Below are positions 25,119 to 34,292 of a stretch of 64,000 bases of DNA, piece by piece (within the stretch, counting starts at the first letter, position 1; every line of letters begins with the position of its first letter). The notes below the pieces were generated by a model that saw only the letters and a list, made by a program, of their open reading frames with translations, was not told the DNA's origin and ran no database searches. Origin of the DNA: Rhodoblastus sp963703385 (GTDB taxonomy: Bacteria; Pseudomonadota; Alphaproteobacteria; Rhizobiales; Beijerinckiaceae); NCBI GenBank assembly GCA_963703385.1, contig OY969816.1:558001-622000 (forward strand), written 5' to 3'. Position numbers and translations under genes: made by a program.

Positions 25119-26774
25119 TCAGTCCTTGATCGCGAAACAGCTGAAGCCGGAATGTTTCAGCGCCTTGCAGGCGGCTTGCGCCTCCGATTCCTCGAGCCCG
25201 GCGAAACGGGCGCGATAGATCGTTCCATGGCCCTTCTGGACCTTTTCGGTATAGGGCCTGGCGGAAGCCAGCAAGGCGCCGCGCTTGGCCTTGGCCTTGT
25301 CCAGCAGTTCATTGGCCTTGCCGGCGTCGTCGGTCGCGCCGATCTGGATCATCCAGCCGGACGCCGGGGTTTTTGCGGGCAGGGCGCGCGGGGCGGGCGC
25401 GTCGTCTTCCGATCGGGATTCGGCTTTCGCCTCGTGAGCGGACTCATTCGCGGCGGCGCGCCTCCGCGCTTCGGGGGCGCCGCCCTCGGAATGGAAGCGG
25501 GTCGCAGCGCGCAGGGCGGAGATGCCCGAGGGGCCGACGATCCAATGGCTCACCGGGGTCGGGACGCTGGTCGCCGCGGCAGTGGTCGCGCCGCGCGTTT
25601 CGCCATGGCGACGGGGGATCGAGTCGGTGGCGATCGAGCCTTCGTCCAAATTTCCGGCATTGTCGCGGGAATTTTCGGCGGCCGCCGAGACGAAGGCGGG
25701 GCGCGGGGCGCGCTCGGCCGCGGCGATCGGGCGCGGCGCGGGTTCGGCCGCCGGGGGCGCGGCTCCCGCGACCGGCTCGGCCTGCGCCAGCTCGGAATGC
25801 GTGGGTTCATGGCGTTCCGCGACCTCCGCTGCGCCGCGCGGCGAACCGCCTTGATTGATATATTTGCTGATCAGCGATTCCATATAGGCGTCGCGCGAGC
25901 GCCAGGTTCGGCCGCCCATGACCACGGCGACGATGTAATGGCCGTTGTGCTGCGCCGAAGTGAGCAGGTTGTAGCCCGAAGCGGCGGTAAATCCGGTCTT
26001 GATGCCGTCCACGCCCTGAACGCGGCCCAGCAGATGATCGTGATTGTGGAGGCGGATGCCGCGAACATAGGCCTCGCGCAGCGAGAAATAGTGGAAATAT
26101 CCGGGGAAGCGGGCCCGGATCGCCCGCCCGAGGATCGCGAGATCGCGGGCTGTGGTGAGCTGTTCCGGGTTGGGCAGGCCCGAGGCGTTGGCGTAATGCG
26201 TATTGGCCATGCCGAGCGCATGGGCTTTTTCGGTCATTTCCTCCGCGAAACGGCTCTCGGACCCGCCGACATATTCCGCGACCGCGACGGCCATGTCGTT
26301 GGCTGACTTGGTGACGATCGCCTTGATGGCTTCTTCGACCCGGATCGACGATCCCGCCCTCAGGCCGAGCTTGGAGGGCGCCGCGGCGGCGGCGTGGTCG
26401 GAAACCGGAATTTCGTCGCTCACGTGGATGCTGCCCTTTTCCATCTGTTCGAACAGCAGAAAGAGGGTCATCACCTTGGTGATCGAGGCGGGATGCCGCA
26501 GGGCGTTTTCGTCCACGCCGAAAAGCTCGCGGCCGGTCGCCCCGTCCACGACGATCGCGGCGTTGGTCGAGACCGCGGCCGTTTCACGATGGCCGCGCCC
26601 GTGACGGGCGGCGAAACGGGCGTGGTGGCCGGCGTGGGCGTGATGCACGTGATGGTGGTGATGGTGACGGCGGGCCTGGGCCGGGGTCGAGAAGCCCGCG
26701 ACCGCGAAGGCGAGCGCGAGGGCCGAAACAAGCGTCCTGGCCGTGAAGCCGACACGAAAGCTACACTTGAGCAT
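25119..26774 (-). CDS. D-alanyl-D-alanine carboxypeptidase (PBP5/6 type) with C-terminal SPOR domain
   Basis: The enzyme trims the terminal D-Ala of peptidoglycan stem peptides in the periplasm. The 551-residue protein has a signal peptide (1 to about 34, PAQA), a striking His-rich stretch (35-51), and a serine-peptidase S11 domain with SITK (S97, K100), SAN (157-159) and KTG (259-261). After a long disordered Ala/Pro/Arg-rich linker (about 310-460), a SPOR domain (SGWMIQIGATDDAGKANELL to the end) should bind septal glycan strands. It is therefore likely to act at division sites. Its gene is divergent from the phasin gene. Confidence 0.94.
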   Translation of the reverse strand: MLKCSFRVGFTARTLVSALALAFAVAGFSTPAQARRHHHHHHVHHAHAGHHARFAARHGRGHRETAAVSTNAAIVVDGATGRELFGVDENALRHPASITKVMTLFLLFEQMEKGSIHVSDEIPVSDHAAAAAPSKLGLRAGSSIRVEEAIKAIVTKSANDMAVAVAEYVGGSESRFAEEMTEKAHALGMANTHYANASGLPNPEQLTTARDLAILGRAIRARFPGYFHYFSLREAYVRGIRLHNHDHLLGRVQGVDGIKTGFTAASGYNLLTSAQHNGHYIVAVVMGGRTWRSRDAYMESLISKYINQGGSPRGAAEVAERHEPTHSELAQAEPVAGAAPPAAEPAPRPIAAAERAPRPAFVSAAAENSRDNAGNLDEGSIATDSIPRRHGETRGATTAAATSVPTPVSHWIVGPSGISALRAATRFHSEGGAPEARRRAAANESAHEAKAESRSEDDAPAPRALPAKTPASGWMIQIGATDDAGKANELLDKAKAKRGALLASARPYTEKVQKGHGTIYRARFAGLEESEAQAACKALKHSGFSCFAIKD

Positions 26775-26892
26775 ACGATGATCCGATGGCCGTTTTCTGG
26801 ACGCGAAACGAGGCGTCGCGACGTGAACCTGACCAAACTCTAAGCGAACGCGGTTACTCAGCGGTTAAGCCAGGCGAGGCGCCTGGTTAAAA

Positions 26893-26940
26893 TTGTGCAG
26901 CGCAACAAAACTGTTGACATTTTTGTGCAGTGCATATAAA
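26893..26940 (+). promoter_or_regulatory. Phasin promoter with two operator-like repeats
   Basis: TTGACA (26914-26919) and TATAAA (26935-26940) form a sigma-70-like promoter with a short 15-bp spacer. Two near-identical 12-mers, TTGTGCAGCGCA (26893-26904) and TTGTGCAGTGCA (26923-26934), lie 30 bp apart; the second fills the spacer. They resemble the GC-box/TGCA sites of the PHB-responsive repressor PhaR in other alphaproteobacteria, which would repress when PHB is absent. Confidence 0.6.
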
Positions 26941-27015
26941 TTGCCAACATGAGCAGCGGCAAGAGTCGCTGTTCGGGGTTCAGGCCGCCCGGCGGCCCTT
27001 CAAACAGGTGTTCAA

Positions 27016-27357
27016 ATGGCCATCAACTTCGAGGAATATCAGACCTTCGGCAAGGATCAGTTCGAAGCCGTTCAGACGGCCGCGAGCGAGGTGTCGAAGC
27101 AGCTCCAGGCGATCGCCGCCGAAACCACCGATTATTCGAAGCGTTCGCTGGAAAGCGGCGCCGCGTTCGTCGAAAAGCTCCTCGGCGTGACCAAATTCGA
27201 CCAGGCGATTGCGCTGCAGCAGGATTTCGCCAAGGCTTCCTATGAAGGCCTTGTCGCCGAAATGTCCAAGCTCGGCGAGATGTACGCCAATATCGCCAAG
27301 GAAGCGTTCAAGCCTGTCGAAGGCGCGATCGCCAAGGTCAAGGCTTCGGCGAACTGA
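27016..27357 (+). CDS. Phasin family protein (polyhydroxyalkanoate granule-associated)
   Basis: The 113-residue all-helical protein has the phasin pattern: NFEEYQTFGKDQFEAVQTAA, ETTDYSKRSLESGAAFVEKL, KFDQAIALQQDFAKASYEGL, and the AKVKASAN tail. Phasins coat PHB granules. A strong hairpin with a T-run follows at 27453, and promoter and repeat sites lie upstream, so it is probably a single-gene unit. Confidence 0.93.
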   Translation: MAINFEEYQTFGKDQFEAVQTAASEVSKQLQAIAAETTDYSKRSLESGAAFVEKLLGVTKFDQAIALQQDFAKASYEGLVAEMSKLGEMYANIAKEAFKPVEGAIAKVKASAN

Positions 27358-27452
27358 GTTTTCCGCTTGCGCGGATTTGCTTCGGACAGCGCGTAACGCG
27401 TTCCGGGGCGGCGTTCCATCGCGCAGCGGAGGTTTGTCCAGTCGAAATGAGA

Positions 27453-27486
27453 AAGCCCGGCCGGCAGGCCGGGCTTTTATTTTTTT
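27453..27486 (+). terminator. Rho-independent terminator after phasin
   Basis: The stem AAGCCCGGCC / GGCCGGGCTT with loop GGCA is followed by TTATTTTTTT. It lies about 95 bp past the phasin stop. The remaining 27487-27804 interval holds no convincing gene and leads into clpS. Confidence 0.88.
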
Positions 27487-27804
27487 GGCGCGTCGCCGAC
27501 GATTCGGGCGCCGAGCCGAGATTTTGCGCGGATTCGCCGTCTCTTTTTCCTCGCGGGACGCCGGAAACGTTGGGGCGGCCCGGCGTCGTTAGGTTTCGGG
27601 CAAGAATTGTGGCTCAAATTTTCGTTTCGGTTAAAATCTCGTCGGCGCATCTGGCGCGCGCCGTAGGCGGCGCATAAATTGCATGAAGGATGATGCGCTC
27701 ATCCAATCCGTCGGGCGCCTGAACTAATGCCAAACTTGTCGCGTTTAATAGGAATGTTCGAGGGAGTGGGCCGAGGACGCATCGGATCTTGGGGAGAGGA
27801 CGCC

Positions 27805-28260
27805 GTGTTCACGCGTGAGAGCCATCCAGGCATGATCGACCCGAACCGCTTCGCGGTCGCGCGCGACATGGAGGTGACGCAGTCCCGGCGCGACGCCCGC
27901 CCGCGGGCCACGGTCCTGGCCGGAAAGGGCGGGAAGAAATCAGCCGGCGATGGCCCCGGTCAAGGCACGGGAACGGCGGTCATCACCCGGGTCAGGCCGA
28001 AGACCCGGCGCCCCTCGATGTATCGCGTCCTGTTGCTGAATGACGACTATACGCCGATGGACTTCGTGGTCGGCGTTCTGTCCACCTTTTTTAATAAGAA
28101 TATCGACGACGCCAATCGTATCATGTGGCAAGTCCATAACAACGGCGTCGGAGAATGCGGTGTTTATACATACGAAGTCGCCGACACCAAGGTGACTCAG
28201 GTCATGGAGTACGCCAGAAAGCATCAGCATCCGCTGCAATGCGTCATGGAAAAGAAATGA
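27805..28260 (+). CDS. clpS: ATP-dependent Clp protease adaptor ClpS
   Basis: ClpS delivers N-degron substrates to ClpAP. The core is intact: RPSMYRVLLLNDDYTPMDFV (NDD substrate pocket), GVLSTFFNKNIDDANRIMWQ and VHNNGVGECGVYTYEVADTK, with KHQHPLQCVMEKK at the end. GTG 27805 follows GGGGAGAGG and gives 151 residues; an in-frame ATG at 27727 would add 26 residues but lacks a ribosome site. The extended N-terminus is Arg/Gly-rich. clpA starts 10 nt after the stop. Confidence 0.94.
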   Translation: MFTRESHPGMIDPNRFAVARDMEVTQSRRDARPRATVLAGKGGKKSAGDGPGQGTGTAVITRVRPKTRRPSMYRVLLLNDDYTPMDFVVGVLSTFFNKNIDDANRIMWQVHNNGVGECGVYTYEVADTKVTQVMEYARKHQHPLQCVMEKK

Positions 28261-28270
28261 GGTTGAACCA

Positions 28271-30697
28271 ATGCCATCCTTTTCCCGCAACCTCGAACAG
28301 ACCCTGCATCGCGCTCTTGCCGCCGCTTCCGAGCGCCGGCACGAATATGCGACGCTCGAACATCTCTTGCTGAGCCTGCTGGACGACGCGGAAGCCGCCG
28401 CGGTGATGCGCGCCTGTTCCGTCGATCTGGAAGCCTTGCGCAAGAGCCTGGTCGGCTACATCGAGCACGACCTCGAAAATCTGGTCACCGAAATGCACGA
28501 GGATCCCAAGCCCACCTCGGGCTTCCAGCGCGTCATCCAGCGCGCCGTGATCCATGTGCAATCGTCAGGCCGCGAGGAGGTCACCGGCGCCAATGTGCTG
28601 GTGGCGATCTTCGCCGAGCGCGAAAGCCATGCCGCCTATTTCCTGCAGGAGCAGGAAATGACCCGCTATGACGCGGTCAATTACATCAGCCATGGCATCG
28701 CCAAGCGGCCGGGCCATTCCGACGCGACCAAGGCCCCGCGCGGCGTCGAGGAGGAAGCCGAGCGCGCCGAATCTGCGCGCGAAGGCAAGGAGCACGATTC
28801 CAAGAAGAAGGAAACCGCGCTCGAAGCCTATTGCAACAATCTGAACAACAAGGCGAAAGAGGGCCGCATCGACCCGCTGATCGGCCGCGAGGCGGAAGTG
28901 CAGCGCACGATTCAGGTCCTGTGCCGGCGCCACAAGAACAATCCGCTCCTGGTCGGCGACCCCGGCGTCGGCAAGACCGCGATCGCGGAAGGGCTCGCCC
29001 GCAAGATCGTGCGCGGCGAAACGCCGGAAGTGCTCAAGGGGGCGACCGTCTACGCCCTCGACATGGGCGCTCTGCTCGCCGGCACCCGCTATCGCGGCGA
29101 TTTCGAGGAGCGCCTCAAGCAGGTGATGAAGGAAATCGAGCAGCACAAGAAGGCGATTCTGTTCATCGACGAAATTCATACGGTGATCGGCGCCGGGGCG
29201 ACGTCGGGCGGCTCCATGGACGCCTCCAACCTGCTCAAGCCCGCGCTCGCGCAGGGGGGCTTACGCTGCATCGGCTCGACCACCTACAAGGAATTCCGCC
29301 AATATTTCGAGAAGGACCGGGCTTTGGTCCGGCGTTTCCAGAAGATCGACATCAACGAACCGTCGATCGAGGACACGGTCGAGATCCTGAAGGGGCTGAA
29401 GCCTTATTTCGAGGAGTTCCACAACCTGCGCTACACCCATGACGCCGTCAAGGCGGCGGTGGAGCTGTCGGCGCGCTACATCCACGACCGCAAGCTGCCC
29501 GACAAGGCGATCGACGTGATCGACGAGACGGGCGCCTCGCAGATGCTGGCCCCCGAATCCAAGCGCAAGCGCACGATCGGCGTGAAGGAGATCGAGGCGA
29601 CCATCGCGACCATGGCGCGGATCCCGCCCAAGACCGTGTCGAAGGACGACGCCGAGGTGCTGCAAAACCTCGAAACGACCCTGCGTCGCGTGGTCTATGG
29701 CCAGGACGCCGCCATCGCGGCCTTGTCCTCTTCGATCAAGCTGGCGCGCGCCGGCCTGCGCGACGCCGAAAAGCCGATCGGCTGCTATCTCTTCTCCGGT
29801 CCGACCGGCGTCGGCAAGACCGAGGTCGCCAACCAACTCGCCAAGGCGCTTGGCGTCGAAATGGTGCGCTTCGACATGTCGGAATATATGGAGCGCCATA
29901 CCGTGAGCCGCTTGATCGGCGCGCCTCCGGGCTATGTCGGCTTCGAGCAGGGCGGCCTGCTGACCGACGCCGTGGACCAGCATCCGCATTGCGTGCTGCT
30001 GCTCGACGAGATCGAAAAGGCCCACCCGGACCTTTACAACATCCTGTTGCAGGTCATGGACCACGGCAAGCTGACCGACCACAACGGCAAGCAGATTTCA
30101 TTCCGCAACGTCATTCTGGTGATGACCACCAACGCCGGCGCGGCCGATATGGCGCGCCCGGCCTTCGGCTTCACCCGAAGCCGACGCGAGGGCGACGACG
30201 TCGAGGCGATCAACCGCACGTTCGCGCCGGAATTCCGCAACCGGCTCGACGCCGTCGTGCCCTTCTCTCATCTGCCGACCGAGGTCATCGCCAAGGTGGT
30301 GGACAAGTTCATCATTCAGCTCGAAGCGCAATTGGCCGACCGCAACGTCTCGATCGAGCTTTCGGACGAGGCGCGTCTCTGGCTCATCGAGCGCGGCTAT
30401 GACGAATCAATGGGCGCACGGCCGATGGCGCGGGTCATCCAGACCCATATCAAGACGCCGCTCGCCGACGAGGTTCTGTTCGGGCGGCTCAAGAACGGCG
30501 GCACGGTGCGGGTGGTGACCGCGGGCTCGGGCGATGACGCCAAGCTCGCCTTCGTCTTCCCGGAAGGGCCGGTGCTGCCGCGTCCCGACAAGGAAATCGT
30601 CGAGGCGCGGCGCAAAAAGGCGCGCGCCGAGCCGGAGGCGCGCGCCCGCAAAAGCAAGCCAAAAGCGGCGAAGCAACCTGCGGGCCACGCCGAATAG
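28271..30697 (+). CDS. clpA: ATP-dependent Clp protease ATP-binding subunit ClpA
   Basis: ClpA is the AAA+ unfoldase of ClpAP. The 808-residue protein has a Clp N domain (1-150), an AAA1 domain with Walker A GDPGVGKT (229-236) and Walker B ILFIDEIH, and an AAA2 domain with GPTGVGKT (510-517) and VLLLDEIEK. The C-terminus has GYDESMGARPMARVIQ and a long basic tail (KKARAEPEARARKSKPKAAK). It is cotranscribed with clpS and followed by a terminator. Confidence 0.97.
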   Translation: MPSFSRNLEQTLHRALAAASERRHEYATLEHLLLSLLDDAEAAAVMRACSVDLEALRKSLVGYIEHDLENLVTEMHEDPKPTSGFQRVIQRAVIHVQSSGREEVTGANVLVAIFAERESHAAYFLQEQEMTRYDAVNYISHGIAKRPGHSDATKAPRGVEEEAERAESAREGKEHDSKKKETALEAYCNNLNNKAKEGRIDPLIGREAEVQRTIQVLCRRHKNNPLLVGDPGVGKTAIAEGLARKIVRGETPEVLKGATVYALDMGALLAGTRYRGDFEERLKQVMKEIEQHKKAILFIDEIHTVIGAGATSGGSMDASNLLKPALAQGGLRCIGSTTYKEFRQYFEKDRALVRRFQKIDINEPSIEDTVEILKGLKPYFEEFHNLRYTHDAVKAAVELSARYIHDRKLPDKAIDVIDETGASQMLAPESKRKRTIGVKEIEATIATMARIPPKTVSKDDAEVLQNLETTLRRVVYGQDAAIAALSSSIKLARAGLRDAEKPIGCYLFSGPTGVGKTEVANQLAKALGVEMVRFDMSEYMERHTVSRLIGAPPGYVGFEQGGLLTDAVDQHPHCVLLLDEIEKAHPDLYNILLQVMDHGKLTDHNGKQISFRNVILVMTTNAGAADMARPAFGFTRSRREGDDVEAINRTFAPEFRNRLDAVVPFSHLPTEVIAKVVDKFIIQLEAQLADRNVSIELSDEARLWLIERGYDESMGARPMARVIQTHIKTPLADEVLFGRLKNGGTVRVVTAGSGDDAKLAFVFPEGPVLPRPDKEIVEARRKKARAEPEARARKSKPKAAKQPAGHAE

Positions 30698-30721
30698 GCC
30701 AGCTCGGTCGATACGACATTG

Positions 30722-30746
30722 CGGCGGCCTGAACGGCCGCCGTTTT
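30722..30746 (+). terminator. Rho-independent terminator after clpA
   Basis: CGGCGGCC / GGCCGCCG stem with a short loop, followed by TTTTCTTGTTTTCTT, 25 nt past the clpA stop. The following 230 bp before the glycosyltransferase hold no clear gene. Confidence 0.85.
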
Positions 30747-30974
30747 CTTGTTTTCTTATGGCGAGATTTGCGGTCGGCCTCGATTCGCGCCCATGCGTCA
30801 ATCGCCAAACTCGCGCGAACCAGCCTCTGCGAGCGCGCGGAAAAGCCGGCGGCGGCGCTGGCAAGGTCGGCGGCGGTTCGCACTTGATTGCGATCCATCC
30901 GGAGCGCTGCCTCGCTTGTCACCTCCGGTGGCGTCGTTTAAGGTCGCCGCGTCGATAACGTTCGTAAATCGGCG

Positions 30975-33900
30975 ATGGGTTTCTTCGCCGAGCCGATGGG
31001 GTTTGTTGAGTTTCGAATCCGGCAATGGCCGCGGGGGGCGTCATTGAATACAAAGTTAAGCGTCAAGGGCGTCGCATCACCCGCCAAGCCGTCCGCGCGT
31101 GGAAATTTCGTCATCGCCGAAGTCGCCCCTTCTTCGCTGGAACCGCTCGACGCCGGCTCCCTTTTTCGTGCGGGCGTCGACTCCCTGACCGCCGGCAGGA
31201 TGCGCGGCTGGGCGCTCCGCCTCGACAAACCGGACGAGGCGGTTCGGCTGACGCTGTCGCTCGCGGGAATCGCTTTCGGCGAAATCGAGACAGGGCTCCC
31301 GCGTTCCGATCTGGAACAGGAATTTCCCGGCAATGTCGCCGGCTTCGAATTCGCCTTGACCCAATGGGGCCTGGAGCAGCCGCTGGCGGCGCTGAACAAG
31401 CTGCGCGCGATGGATGGGGCCGAATTGGCGGCGCCTGCCGAGATCAACCTGGTTTTCGCGGACCAGTCGTCGCGGATCGACCTCTCGGCGCTCGCGCTGA
31501 GCAATCGGGCGCTGCGCGATCAACTCGGCTCCGCTTTGGCGGCCTCTTTCGAGAAGTCTTCGGCGCCGGCCGCGCCGCGGCGCGCGTCCGCGCAGCCCGC
31601 GCCCGATCTGGTCCACGCGGCGGCGGCCGATCTCGACGACCTGTCCTCCGGCGCGCGTTTTCGCCTTGCCGTCGACTCTTTCAGGGACGGCGTACTGAAA
31701 GGCTGGGCGGTCGATCTGATCCAGCCAGGCTCTCCGCTCAGGGTCATGGCGGCGGTCGACGGCGTGGAACTCGATCGGACGATGACCTCGGACCACCGGC
31801 CGGACCTGGCCGGGCCTCTGCCGAAAAATGTCGCGGGCTACGTCTTCGACCTGCGCTCATGGCCGAACGACCGGCTCCAGAGCCTGGAGCGGCGCATCAC
31901 CGCTTCGGGGCGGCCGGCCTCCGCTCCCTGTAGGCTGATCCTTGCCCTCGGCGATGGCTCCGTGTCGATCGGGCTCGACGCGTTCGGCCTCACCGACGGC
32001 GATCTTGCCGGCCAGATCGCGAAAATTCTCGGCGAACGGCGGGCGGAGGCGGCCAAAGCCGCCGCCGCGCAGAGCGCGCGAAACCTGCCTGGCGTCGTCG
32101 CCGCCGGCGCGCCGGCGGCTGTTTCCGCCGCGCCGGACCAGAAGCAGATGGTTGTGCTGGCGCGCATGCTCGCCGAGGAGCGCCGGCAGATTCTCGGCGC
32201 GCTCGGCCAAGCCTCCGGCGACGGTCAGGTCCTGCGGGCGGGAGCGCGGCAGCTGGACCTGTCGATGCGCCGCTGGCGCACCCTCGCCATGACGGAGGAA
32301 ATCCGCGGGCTGGCGATGCTGTCCGACCGCGTCAAGCGCCACGCTTTGGCCATCGCCGACTTGTTCGACGCCGATTTCTACCAGACGTCTTACGACGACC
32401 GCGTCTCGGAAATCGACAACCCTCTGCTGCATTATGTCCTGCTCGGCTGGCGCTTGGGCTTGCGTCCCCATCCATTGCTCGACGTCATGTTCTACCGGCG
32501 TCAAATGGGGGCAGCGCAGGGCGATCCGCTCCTGCACTATATCCGCGAGGGCGCCGCGGCCGGCCTTGACCCCTATCCCTTGTTCGACACCGATTTCTAC
32601 CGCGCTCATTTCATGGGCGACGCGGAAGGCGCGGTCAATCCGCTGCTGCATTACCTGACCGTCGGCGGGGCCGCGCGGTTCGATCCGTCCCCCTTTTTCA
32701 AAACCGCGGCTTTCCTGGCCTCGGTCTCCGACGCCGACTCTGTTCTCTGTCCGCTGGAGCATTTCGTGACCCATCGGAAGCTTCATGATTTCCCCGTCCT
32801 CGCGGCCTTCGATCCCCGGCTCTATCGCTATCAGCTCGAAATCGAGCGCGGCGAAGTCCTGATCGATCCGCCCATCGCGCATTATCTTGGCCATGGCTGG
32901 CGGGACGAGGCGATCCTGCCCAATCTGTTTCTCGATCCCGGTTTCTATCGCACGCGCAACGAGATCGACCTTCGCGAGCCGGCGCTCGTCGATTATCTGC
33001 GCGAAGGCGACGCCGCCGGCTTCGCCTGCCATCCGTTCTTCTCGGCGAAAGTCTATAACGAGGCGCGCGGCGGCGATGATGACGGGGCCAGCGCGATCGA
33101 GCATGCGATGAAATCGCCGGCGACCATGCTGCGCTCCGACCAACGCATGGCGACGGCGTTCGACCCGCGCTTGCTGGCCTTCATCGATGACCTTGTGACC
33201 AGAGACGACGATTTCGACGTCGATTTCTACCGCCGGGTCAATCGGGACCTCAACGACCTGGGCGACAGGGAGCTCGAAGCGCACTGGCGCAAGCACGGCG
33301 AGGCCGAGGGACGTATCGGGAGCCCACGCGGGCTGATGCGTCGAGCCGGCCGGCGCATTCGCGACATTCCGCTTGGCTTTTTCGCCACGGACTATGTCGA
33401 GATCAATCTCGACCTGCGGCAGCTGGGCGACGACTTCGTCGCGGCCCTCTCCCATTTCGTGACGATTGGCTTGAACGAGCGGAGCCGCATTTACGGCCGG
33501 TGGCAGTTCCACTTCGACGACCTGAAGATCTCGCTGCCGACGGCGGCGGCGCCGTTGCTCATCGCTCCCAGTCAGGAGCGGATCAACGTCGGCGTGCTGA
33601 TCCATATCTTCTATCCCGACGTCTGGCGCGAACTCGCGGCCTTCGCCCAGAATTTCCGCAACCGCAGCTTCGATATTTTCATCAATGTGGTCGATCACGT
33701 CTGGACGCCCGAACTGCACGAGGAAATCCGCAGCCTGGCCCCCGGCGCCTTCGTCCAGCTTTCCAACAACACCGGCCATGACGTCGGCGGCCACATCCGC
33801 CTGCTCGACAATATCGACATCGACCGCTACGATTTCTTCGCCCTGATGCACACCAAGAAGAGCCCGCATATCGCCAGCGAGCGCGGGGCTCACTGGCGGC

Positions 33901-34286
33901 GCACGATGTTGCGCGCCTTCGCCGGCAACCCGGAAATCGCCGAGGAATGCGTGGATCTGATGCTGTCCGACCCGAGCATCGGCATGATCGGCGCCAAGGA
34001 ATGGCGCTCCTTCGACATGGGCAAGAATTACGACCAGTACGAGCGCGTGCTCGACCTGTTCGGGATCGAGGGCGCCAATCGCGACCTGGACTACCTGAGC
34101 GGCACCATGTTCCTGATCCGCGCCGATATCATGAAGCGCCTGCATGACGTCCTGCGGGCCCAGCAATGGGAATCCGGCACGGGCAAAAACCTCGAATTCC
34201 ACATGGACGGCCAGATCGAGCATGGCGTGGAGCGCGCCGTGCCGGCCCTGGCCCGTCACATGGGTTACCAAGTCGTTTATCGGTAG
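30975..34286 (+). CDS. Large multidomain glycosyltransferase with RgpF (rhamnan synthesis F) domain
   Basis: The 1103-residue protein has four parts. Two copies of a beta-rich module come first (about 62-131 and 228-300), each with an RMRGWALRLDKP or VLKGWAVDLIQP core and VAGFEF or VAGYVF at the end. A helical linker follows. About five repeats (about 460-760) have the form LFDADFYQTSY then NPLLHYVLLGWRLGLRPHPL. The C-terminal RgpF-type domain (870-1103) carries HIFYPDVWRELAAF, HTKKSPHIASERG, GMIGAKEWRSFDMG and YLSGTMFLIRADIMK. It likely transfers sugars onto a surface polysaccharide. The start is uncertain: ATG 30975, ATG 30996 or TTG near 31043, the last with GGGGG upstream. Confidence 0.85.
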   Translation: MGFFAEPMGFVEFRIRQWPRGASLNTKLSVKGVASPAKPSARGNFVIAEVAPSSLEPLDAGSLFRAGVDSLTAGRMRGWALRLDKPDEAVRLTLSLAGIAFGEIETGLPRSDLEQEFPGNVAGFEFALTQWGLEQPLAALNKLRAMDGAELAAPAEINLVFADQSSRIDLSALALSNRALRDQLGSALAASFEKSSAPAAPRRASAQPAPDLVHAAAADLDDLSSGARFRLAVDSFRDGVLKGWAVDLIQPGSPLRVMAAVDGVELDRTMTSDHRPDLAGPLPKNVAGYVFDLRSWPNDRLQSLERRITASGRPASAPCRLILALGDGSVSIGLDAFGLTDGDLAGQIAKILGERRAEAAKAAAAQSARNLPGVVAAGAPAAVSAAPDQKQMVVLARMLAEERRQILGALGQASGDGQVLRAGARQLDLSMRRWRTLAMTEEIRGLAMLSDRVKRHALAIADLFDADFYQTSYDDRVSEIDNPLLHYVLLGWRLGLRPHPLLDVMFYRRQMGAAQGDPLLHYIREGAAAGLDPYPLFDTDFYRAHFMGDAEGAVNPLLHYLTVGGAARFDPSPFFKTAAFLASVSDADSVLCPLEHFVTHRKLHDFPVLAAFDPRLYRYQLEIERGEVLIDPPIAHYLGHGWRDEAILPNLFLDPGFYRTRNEIDLREPALVDYLREGDAAGFACHPFFSAKVYNEARGGDDDGASAIEHAMKSPATMLRSDQRMATAFDPRLLAFIDDLVTRDDDFDVDFYRRVNRDLNDLGDRELEAHWRKHGEAEGRIGSPRGLMRRAGRRIRDIPLGFFATDYVEINLDLRQLGDDFVAALSHFVTIGLNERSRIYGRWQFHFDDLKISLPTAAAPLLIAPSQERINVGVLIHIFYPDVWRELAAFAQNFRNRSFDIFINVVDHVWTPELHEEIRSLAPGAFVQLSNNTGHDVGGHIRLLDNIDIDRYDFFALMHTKKSPHIASERGAHWRRTMLRAFAGNPEIAEECVDLMLSDPSIGMIGAKEWRSFDMGKNYDQYERVLDLFGIEGANRDLDYLSGTMFLIRADIMKRLHDVLRAQQWESGTGKNLEFHMDGQIEHGVERAVPALARHMGYQVVYR

Positions 34287-34292
34287 GCCGCG

